From the NCBI GenBank assembly GCA_019321725.1, contig CM033110.1, positions 1,706,729-1,770,728 on the forward strand: a stretch of 64,000 nt of DNA, in the 5' to 3' direction. This document shows positions 48,803 through 64,000 of this stretch, piece by piece; the first letter of the stretch is position 1; each line of letters starts with the position of its first letter. Source of the stretch: Paulownia fortunei (Eukaryota > Streptophyta > Magnoliopsida > Lamiales > Paulowniaceae). The notes below the pieces were generated by a model. It saw only the letters and a list, made by a program, of their open reading frames with translations. It had not been told where the DNA came from and made no database searches. The position numbers were made by a program, and so were the translations under genes.

Positions 48803-51800
48803 GGTACAACTGCTTTGAAATGTAATGGCTTGCGGGATTTGATATGCTTAGCTATTCTTTCTGTTGTGAGAAAAATGAAGTCTTCTAGCTCAAATTACTA
48901 GTACTTATCTATGATGATGACTATTTCTTGAGCTGATTATCTATCTTTTTGCTGTCTTATCACGGTCTGCTTCAATAACAGGATTAGTTCGAACTTTTTA
49001 TAGAACAAATATACTGCTTGTCAAATGTTTTCATAAGATATGACAACGTACTCAGAAAGGAAAGGATTATATATGGTATGGCAAATTCTATGAGACTTTT
49101 TAATGTCTTCAAATATGACTAATGAGATCTAATAGGATCACAAGCAATGTTTGTTACCGCATTGACTTTCATGCCTATGCTAGTTTGCAGTTATTACATC
49201 TCCCCGTTTCCCATAATGCTTTTGTTTAAGAAACTAACAATGTAAGTATTTTTATTTGTCAGAAAATACTGGCCCTAGGGATTATGTGCATAAACTTGCC
49301 GCTTCTTGGAGCCTTTTCTTTTTCTTTTTTTTTTTTCTTTTGCATTTTATCTCTCGTGTTTTAACTGTAGTGAGTTTTAATATTACCATTGAACCCTGGG
49401 ATTACTAAATGAATACGTTGATTCTTAACTAAGCATTATCTACACAACTGCAGGATATACAAGCACCTGGAATTTTCGGCCTTTTGTACATTTTTTTTTT
49501 GAAACTGTTATTTTCTTCCAAATTTAGTTGCATCTTAATTGTCATAGAGCTATTATCTATCACCACTGGGGCTTTAGCGTATGCGGAAACGTCCTTATAT
49601 TTTTGGGCTAAATCTCATTCGTGGTTAATCCAAATAAGAATTTTTAGATGGTGGTTTTAACTAGGGTGATAACATTGAAGGGGTGAAGTAATTTGCTGCC
49701 TCAAAAACATTGAAGAGGTGATAATGGTAGCATGCCTGGAACAAAATATATTATTCCATAGTTGATATTGTTTCATGCTATATATCAGTTGTGACCACTT
49801 TTCTTCATGCATATAAATGGTGAGGCAAAAATTTCCTCAAACACTCAAGTTCTTTTTCTGGCTACATAAAATGGGATAAACTCTTGACGATTCCCTTGAG
49901 TCATTTTGCTGTGTAGTTTAGGAAGGGAAAGTTCATTCCATGCCCTGGGTGATTGTGTCAAGCAAAATGCGAATACATTGTGCTCCTACTGTATTCTTGC
50001 CTTTTATGAGCCCCATCCATGATCCCCGACTGCAGGATACTCTCAAATCACACCACCAAAACATCATTCCCCTACAGTTCATTTGGCCTGTGTTTTCTTG
50101 ACAGCATCATGGTCACATGGAAAGCTACAAAAGAAGATACCTCTGAGAATAACTCTGCTAACACTTGAGAAACAGTCCTTTCCATTAAGTGATTTCCCTT
50201 GTACCTATATAAAGCCTTCCCAAATCAAAGACTAAGCAGACTGCTACTCCAATGCATTGGACTAATCTGGAGGTTCTGAAGGTGTAAGTTACATACCGAT
50301 GGGAGTCTTTTTGCCTAGGAACATAGCTCAGCAGCAAGGGGAATTTTTGAGCTGTGATATTGGTAAATGGATGAGGTTTTAGCTGTCACTTGGGTAGTTG
50401 CACAATCTCCATGGTAGGACTACTTTGGCTTAGAGAGGGACTTCTTTTAGCTTGGGAACATCTGATTCCCAAGCTAGAAGTGGAGCTGGAACTGGGAGTC
50501 CAAAGTGGTTTTGCATCTTATTCACAATTTAGACCTCTAGAATCATCGACTAGGCTACATTACGAACTCTCGCTCTAGTGAAGTAGTGCACATAGATCCA
50601 AACTGAAAATCTTTCAGCTATTTGATGGTGGTCAGATTGCTGGAAGATGATGAGGGTACCATGGGATATCCACATCAAGCCATAATTGTAGTGTGTGAGA
50701 AACCACCTGTGGATGTTTTGCCAATAGTCCTTCAGGATCTCAAGTAACCGAACTGGACCAGTGTAAAGAATATGTGACTGAAATGTTTATCTATTGAAGA
50801 TTTAAACTGGAAGCTATCTAAATACTTTCTCATTTTGACTTCTGCTCTGATTCAAAACGATTTTTTCGTGTTGTGCCCATTAGGTGCAGAACTGCAACTT
50901 TAAAGTTGGGTCACAATGTGCCTAAAAGGAACTTTTGCTTTAATTTTTTTAAAGTAGAACTCCTATGAAATTGATTGAATTGGAGCTTCATTGTGTTCTT
51001 AGAGAAGTATGTTTTTAGCTTGTTCACACCATTTCAGAACTTGCATACAGATGAATATTTGTTGCTTCATATGACCAAGTTTTTATTCTATACTTGAATA
51101 CAGGGTGTTTTTTATATATATAAATTGATGCCAAATTTAAAAACATTCACCAAACTAGAGCAATCTTGAAGTTGTTTATCAAACTAAGGTAGTCAAACAT
51201 ACCATGTCCAATTTTTAATCCACCTAAGTCATAAAGTCAGATACGCAATGCTTGACTTTCATTTTATTTTAATGAAAGACAGAAGTTGGACTGTTGCATG
51301 GCTGACTTCGGCATAATTTTTCTTTTTTCATAACTTAAAGCCAAAATCGGCGACTGCAGTTGCATGGCTGAGATTGACTAGAAAAAATTATGTAGAAGTC
51401 GGCCAAGCAATGGCCAACTTCTGCTTCTTTTAAAAGAAATATGTAGAATAAATTGAAAAATGGGCCTTTAACTGGTGGAGTTCTATTTATAATTAAAAAC
51501 TAAGGTCGGGCATTTTATACACAACTTTGTAGCTTACATGGATCAAAAGTTAAAATGATATTTCTGAAGACCTCAGTTGGATAAACAACTTAAGAGTTGC
51601 TCTAGTTTAGGGAATGGTATTAATTTTTGCGTTACTATATTTAGAACGCCCTTGGATGCTCATAGTGAATTTTATTCTGATGGATTGTAATAGATGAGAA
51701 TATGGAAAGGTAAAGCTCTAGAGTGGTGTTATTGATGCTATTAAAAGTTAATTATAGAGATTTGAGGCACATGCCAATTGAGAAATTTCAGGTCATTATT

Positions 51801-54800
51801 ATTGATTGCAACATTATATCAGTTGTGAGTTGTTAACTGTGAGAGGTGATATATATTACATTTGTGATTAAAGAAGACTATTTAGGACACGCATTGCGAT
51901 TAGTATGGTGATGTTTTCAATACTATATATACTTTTGAACGAGATATAACTGGTTTTAGGTGATAAGTAGGGTGTTTTGAAATTGACACAAAGTTGCTCA
52001 ATACCACATTAAGCCTGCAAATCCCAGCCCAGAATTGGCAGGTGAAGGCAAATTATTGAGATTTGTTCAGTGTTTGGGTAGGCTATTTGGTATATATATT
52101 CTGTTTAAATGTTGCATTGTGCTTGCTTTATTATCTGTTGCTGGGAATAGAAACTCTGATAACATCTTTCAAAGAACATTCAAAGAACAGATTAGTCTGG
52201 TACTGCATCTGGAGCCCCTTGATTTGGCGATGGGTGTCGGCAACATGATAGGATATAAAAATGAGAGGTTGAGATATCTTCTTGAATTTACATCCTAGGT
52301 TGCTTTGAAATAAATATTCTCAAGCTAGGCCTGTGGTAATGACTTTATGTTCTTTTTTTAATTTCTCGACTACTCTCTCTTTTCTTTCCTATCTCGTCAA
52401 GCCAAAGAGGAAAACAAGCTTTCCATTCTGGTGTAGTGAAACTGTCTTTTTTGGTAAGTTATCTTCTAATATGTACTTGTTTCCATACAATTTGTAGTAG
52501 TAGAGCAGATGATACATTTGTTACGTGGAAAAGCATTGTTAATTTTCCTGGTGGGCAGTTTGCAGTAGAATGCAATTTTCCCAATGTTATTGATCTTACA
52601 ATTTTCATCTGATAGTGGCTGTAGCAGCTGTATTCCTTCATGTGTGCATGTATGCTAGTTTGGATACTCTTTCGACTACTTTATACTCTTAATATTATTT
52701 ACAAATAATATAGATACATTATTATCGCCTTTCAGCTTATTACTTGTGAGCAATTCTATTCCTGTTGGTATACATTTTGTTTGAGCTTCCAGCCTTAAAG
52801 ATCAGGATAGCTAAGATAATTGTTCAGTGCTGTGCCACAAAGTTCAAGCAATTCAGGAATAACTTGAATCTTCATTTGACATCTCTACCCATGGCCTCTA
52901 ATGCAAATTTTCAACTGTTGTTCTTGTGGATTGGATAACCCAATTAGATGTATTGAATATGTCTTTACTTCATTCTGATTAGATCTCTTAGATGATCTTT
53001 GGAGTATGTTTTCTTCTGGGAGTTGAGAAGTGAACTTTTCTAGCCACTAGCAACCCATTGTTGACTCGGTTGTCGTTGAGTACATTAAAGGTGTGGCAGG
53101 ATTTGTACAAAACACTAAATTGATTTTGTTGATTCTTAAAAGGTCATTGAATTAAGTCTGACAATTACATATATTCACATATTGTAAGTTTCATTAGTGG
53201 AACAAAAAGAACTATAAAGTTGCAGTTGGAAGAAAGGTTTTGCATTTGATGGAGAATTGAAGAAGGATTCAAATGACTTTTTTAACATTATAATTATTAA
53301 ATAATAATTAGTCAATTAAATTTTAGAAATATAATATAAAAAATATATTTAATTTTCATTAGATTAATTAAATTGATAGTTGAACCAGTTCAACCAATTG
53401 AATCGGTACAAGTGGTTGAACCCTTATTGATTCGGTTATGAAAACCATGATTGTATAATGAGATTATCAAAATAAGTTCAATTAATTTGTTATTATAAAT
53501 TCAAAATTATTAGCATAAAATTCATAAATCAATAATTGTTATAAATTTGAAATTATTAAATTTAAATTCATTAATTCAAATAGAACTTAATAATTATTAA
53601 TTATCGTTCATATTATTACTTTTGAAGTGAGGGCTAATACTAATTCTTTTTGAGTGTATGATACTGAACTTCAATCGTTCCAACCCATGATGATTAGAAA
53701 GAAAAAAAAAACTTCGAATTCGCGAGCAAAATAATTTGCTTACAAAAATATACACTTTCTGGTTTTGTTTCTTGTAACACTCTGCTTCCATTTGTTTGAA
53801 TTTTGAAATACCAATCTTAGATTTTTTATTTTAATTTTTTTTGTGGCGTGGGGGATAATTCTCAAGTCAAAATGGATAACTAGGTTATATTTGGTGATTT
53901 AAAAATATATTAACTGTTGTTGAAGTGTTAGAATTTTAAAAGCAAGGGGGTAAAAATGAAAATTACCCTCATCCAAAATAAATTCTCTCATTTAGCTTGT
54001 TAATGATAATAATAATAATAATTTCTTACTTCCATACTTTTTCTAAATAAAAACCATGTAACTCTCGAAAAGTTTTTTGAACGAAAATAGTTGGTAGAAA
54101 ATATATCTGAAACCTGATTCATTGGTAATTTTATTATTTAGCCTGAAAAATACAAAAAATAGGTATTCACTCTATTTTAAAATTTATGGTTTTTATTTCT
54201 TTTAGATGAACTAAAATAAAAAGATTTTATTGTTTTAAAATTATTATTTATGTAATATCATTAAATTAGTAATGTGCTATTATTAGTTTTGAATCACTAA
54301 TAATGTAAATAACACAACATATTTATGACTTATTAACCACACATTATGTACATATGTAATTAGACATAGCAATAGGTGAGTTCAAATTCGAATTCGCTCC
54401 ATTTAGGACTCATTTTTACTATTATTAATGGGTTTGATTTATTTTTTTATTTTTTATATTAAATTTTAATAATATTATTATTAAAATATATTTTTAATCA
54501 TTTAAAAATTATTATATGAGTCTAGTAGGTCAAACACATTAGATTTGGGTCCTAAAAAATCTTCGCAGAGTTCTGAATTTAGCCAAACTCGACCAAAATT
54601 CTCCCTCTTGTCATCGCTAATTATAATATTCAGACTTGATGAATCCCAAATCCACTTGGTACAACCCTCGAAGAACAGCGGAGTGGTAAATATGAGGGCC
54701 AAAAGATTAATTCACAACATTTATTATTTAAGGTAAGGGTAAACGACACTTTACCCTTTAAAATTAATTATTTTGTCACTTTAATCTTAAAATTAATTTA

Positions 54801-56852
54801 AAAATAAGTCTCAATAGTATTTTTATATTAATTTTTTATTGAAACAAGTTTCGTCGACCAACATCAGACCTTTTTTCACCTCTTTTTCACTTAAAGCCAA
54901 GCAAAAACTTTTGTAATATTTTTCTTTTACTGTCAAAAGTGAAATTAATACAAATTGTGATCTTTTGCTACTAAAAGTATTGATCGCAGACAAGAAATAT
55001 ATAATTTTTTTCCTTTTTTTGCTCAAAAATCAAGAAAATATATTTTGTAATAAATGTCAATGGTAAGACAAATGGTGTACTTTTATTGCAAATATTATTA
55101 GTAACACTATGAATGAAAAACTAAGTGGTCACGGACAGAGACTATAAATAATAAAAGCCATATTACTCAAATATTGGATTTGAGCATTTCTATAACTACA
55201 TGTATAGTATGTTCTTCACCAATGATACCTACAATCACTTAATATATATTGTATTGCAATTGATATTATTTATATAAAAAATATTACCATATATCATACT
55301 TTCACTATTAAAAATATTAATAAAAATCTTATTTGACTTTTGAGCTAGGAAGAGGAAGAAGGAATACCATTATGGATGATCATAATTTTTAAAAAATTGC
55401 TCGAACCGTCCCGTTCCATTTTGTACCGCACCGTTAATATTATTTTATCACAAAAATTGCGATTTAAAATACGAAACAAAAATAGCACCATTTTAGCGGT
55501 GTGGCGGCGGTTTGGGAGTTAAAAAAATCATTAAAAATCGAACTGTCCATTTATACCTTGAAAGAGTAATTTTGTAATTAACCTATTATACAAAATCTTA
55601 ATAATTAAGTTGATTATTCTTTTTTCCAACTCACGTCTCTTAATCTTAAGACTTAAGATTAAAAATAAAAGCAACAACTATTGATAAGTGGATTTTATAC
55701 CTATTAATTAAGTATCATTTGCTTAATTTTTTGATTAGTTTTCGAGTGTTTATGTTACTTTTTATGCATTTAATTTGAAATATTGTAGGTAATAGCAAAA
55801 TGAGAAGAAAATAGAAATAAATATAAAACTTGGTTAAAATTTTAAATAATTCGTTATTTGGTGCTATTGAGGGTAGTGTTTGTATTTAAATAATAATTTT
55901 TTGCTCCAATATCATTTTGACTTATTTTTTGAACCATTAGAAAGCAAGAGATAGATATATAACTTTTATGTTTACCATGAAATCCAGTTATTTCTATTTC
56001 AATAAGAAAATCCGGATTAAATAGGCTGCACTTGACTAAAAATTTTTGGTATGATACATCTTGATATTTTGGGCATAACTCACTCCACAGATATCATATT
56101 GAGCTTATGCATGAAGATATAGAAAGCTAAGATATATGAATACAATTCACACGAAGACACTAAAAATCAGTTTGGTATTGAACATTGTGAAAAATCGGTT
56201 GAAATAGGCCATGCAAAGTCAAAAACTCATGGTGTTATTTTCATATTCAAATAATTTTTGTATTAATGTCTTAATTTTTTGGAGTTTAATAATTTCTCTT
56301 GTTGGTAAAAAACCACCAAATCGCCTGCAACCGCTTAAAATCGCATTTTTATTTTATTTGACAAAATCGCAATTTAAAATTATTTTTCAACAAAATCGCA
56401 TATGACAATTTGATTTGAAATTAGTGAAAAAAACTCGTAAAATCGCACCATGATCACCCATAGATATCATAATTGACAAAGAATGTTCTGATAAAAAATT
56501 AATTTAAAAATATTATAATAAATATATGTTGAATGAGCAAAATATTTATAAATTAACTTTGATAAGTAAAATGTTAAAATAATTAATTTTAGTAATTAAT
56601 GGTGATTTTTCCGAAACCATCAATTGATCCACCAACCCCCCTTGCCCTTCACACTCTTTGGTTATACCTTCCCCTTCCCCGACCCCACCACCCATAGCCA
56701 CCTATTCGACTACACCTTTTCCCACCAACCCAAGTAGGCAAGTACTCCTTTTTTATAGGAACTTCTCTACTGTTTCACGTTCGAAATCCAATATCAAGAT
56801 TTGCAGTGGCCAAACTTTTAACTCTTGCCCACCAAACTTTTTCCAGAAAAAA
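48803..56852. other. Gene-free region between the TPR and aminotransferase genes
   Basis: The first few hundred bases are the TPR 3' region. Short frames at 50390-50578 and 52035-52298 show no family features. Several spots look like DNA-transposon debris: ttgaaccagttcaaccaatt near 53387, cgaattcgctcc near 54395, and a possible element at 55385-56460. The last 250 bases, C-rich and ending before 56853, are the leader of the aminotransferase gene. Confidence 0.6.
55385..56460. mobile_element. Possible hAT-type element with gcggt-rich ends
   Basis: The left part (about 55400-55520) has gctcgaaccgtcccgttcc, gtaccgcaccg and tagcggtgtggcggcggttt, with aaaattgcgatttaaaatac. The right part (about 56308-56445) has cgcctgcaaccgcttaaaat, aaaatcgcaatttaaaatta and aaatcgcaccatgatcaccc. 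Mirrored gcggt/accgc and tcgcaatttaaaat motifs at both ends suggest subterminal repeats of one element about 1 kb long. Exact ends are not resolved. Confidence 0.3.
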
Positions 56853-62696
<5,844 letters not shown>

Positions 62697-64000
62697 TCTG
62701 ATAAATTTACAGTTGCAGAATTTGTCGAAAATATATGAAGTTTAACTTCTGTTTTACTATATACCTCAGCCAAATGCCCTGGCTGTTTGATTTGTCTGTG
62801 TCAAGAAGAAATTTGTGCTTGCATTGAGAGTAGTTGAATACATTCAAATAAAGGGATGTTACTTGAAAATTGTCATTTTTTGATCTCTTTCATTTTTTGA
62901 ATATCTTTGAGAGTTTTGGATGGTTCATATTTGAATATTTGCATAGCAATTTGTAAAGGAAGTTTCTTGGCAAGAGTGATTACAAGAAAAATCCATCATT
63001 ACTAAATGAATAAGTGATTCTGTTGATGCATAATTACTAATATGCCTCTAGATTTCTGGTACAAATTTTCTTGAAAAGTTTAATCTGTTTTGAAGATCCA
63101 CTATGTATTAAGGGTAACTTCCATTTTTTACCACTTGAACTAACGCACGGTGTAGGTGATCTTATTTATTTTTTTAATTGTATCATTTTATTTCATCTAA
63201 TTGCTCAATGTGCTTCAATTACAACATTTTTAAAAAAATAATAAGTGATGTAGCTAATATTTTCCGAATGGTCCAAAAAACAAAAATAAAATAAAGAAAT
63301 AACAATGAACATGTGTTCATCCCCTTGAGAAATATTTTGTTTTGAAGTTATTTAGTCTAATTTTCCTTATTTGGCTTATCTTTTTTGGGCTTTAGGTGCA
63401 AATTTGGTAATTCAACTTTTTGTTCACTATAAAGTATTGCATATTTGACAAATAGAGGAAGGAAAGTCATGTAATAGAAAGATAGAGGATTTTCCATTTA
63501 TTCTCAAGAAACAAAGGGGATTGAAGGATTTGCTTGTTAAGAATTTTTATTTTATAGTAATAAATTTTTAGCACTTATTTAAATAGTTTTTAATTACTAT
63601 GAATTTCAAATCCTTTAATACTAATTTTGAATTATTTTTTTAGTCATTGTAATGGATTTAAAATATATTTAATATTAAAGTCATTTAAAATACTTAACTC
63701 TAAATCTTTCTCTCAAATTTAAATGCAGCATGAGAACTTTTTTTTTAAAAAAAAAAATAGTACTAATTAACAAATTCATAAGTTAATAAAGCTATTTTAA
63801 CAATGAAAAAGGATTATTTGAAGAAATATCCCTAAAAAACCAAAAACTATTATATGTTTAAAATAAAGGTTGCCCAATTTGACAAGTGAAAAGGGTTAAC
63901 TTGTACCACAATGCCTTGTATGCAGGAGAGCCCCACTTTGATAGTAATGGTATTTCGTGTACATTAACGTTAGCCAACAGAACAGGGAAAAACAGAATCT
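62697..64000. other. 3' region of the aminotransferase gene and gene-free end of window
   Basis: The first 200 bases contain the probable 3' UTR. The rest is AT-rich with no recognised exon, RNA gene or repeat family, apart from A/T runs near 63740. Confidence 0.6.

Noticed and set aside
50310..50360. Text resembling a tRNA 5' half (aacatagctcagcagcaagg).
   Set aside because: No matching acceptor stem or T-arm follows.
50390..50578. 62-residue frame after the TPR gene.
   Set aside because: No domain, splice partner or codon bias to support a gene.
52035..52298. 87-residue frame with a hydrophobic stretch.
   Set aside because: A single membrane-like segment in AT-rich DNA is expected by chance; there is no neighbour exon.

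Overview
The window is nuclear DNA of a eudicot plant. It is AT-rich, its genes have long GT..AG introns with AT-rich tails, and it is full of microsatellites, MITE-like repeats, a SINE-like insertion and a Ty1/copia LTR retrotransposon. I cannot name the species.

Layout: (1) 1-5.1 kb is gene-free, with a 173-bp SINE-like retroposon flanked by a 15-bp target-site duplication. (2) 5.5-6.5 kb holds a two-exon HIPP23-like heavy-metal-binding isoprenylated protein, plus strand. (3) 10.8-14.5 kb, minus strand, is a decayed gene for a thylakoid-lumen FKBP of the FKBP16-2/PnsL4 type. (4) 15.4-20.1 kb, plus, and 22.6-27.6 kb, minus, are two MIKC*-type MADS-box genes facing each other tail to tail, rebuilt here as 11 and 14 exons. 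(5) 30.9-42.5 kb, minus, is an L-ascorbate oxidase pseudogene with stops and frameshifts. A 9.35-kb copia element (31114-40465) sits in one of its exons. (6) 47.7-48.8 kb, plus, is an intronless TPR protein of the TRAPPC12 type. (7) 56.9-62.7 kb, plus, is a ten-exon gene for the plastid prokaryotic-type aspartate/prephenate aminotransferase.

The genes are not a pathway cluster. Five of the seven (HIPP23, FKBP16-2, ascorbate oxidase, TRAPPC12-like and, through the duplicated chromosome 2 segment, the aminotransferase) match, from memory, one Arabidopsis neighbourhood on chromosome 4 (AT4G39700-AT4G39830) and its chromosome 2 paralogue (near AT2G22250). The window is therefore probably a conserved eudicot block in which two members have become pseudogenes and two MIKC* MADS genes are also present.

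The best second-look items are: the retrotransposon insertion, whose 4-bp duplication is confirmed by the host reading frame; the contrast between nearly identical LTRs and a badly decayed pol; a GC-rich tandem repeat inside the element; loss of a PnsL4-type gene; and a predicted 7-nt microexon in the minus-strand MADS gene. I saw no clear sign of a wholly new biological system.
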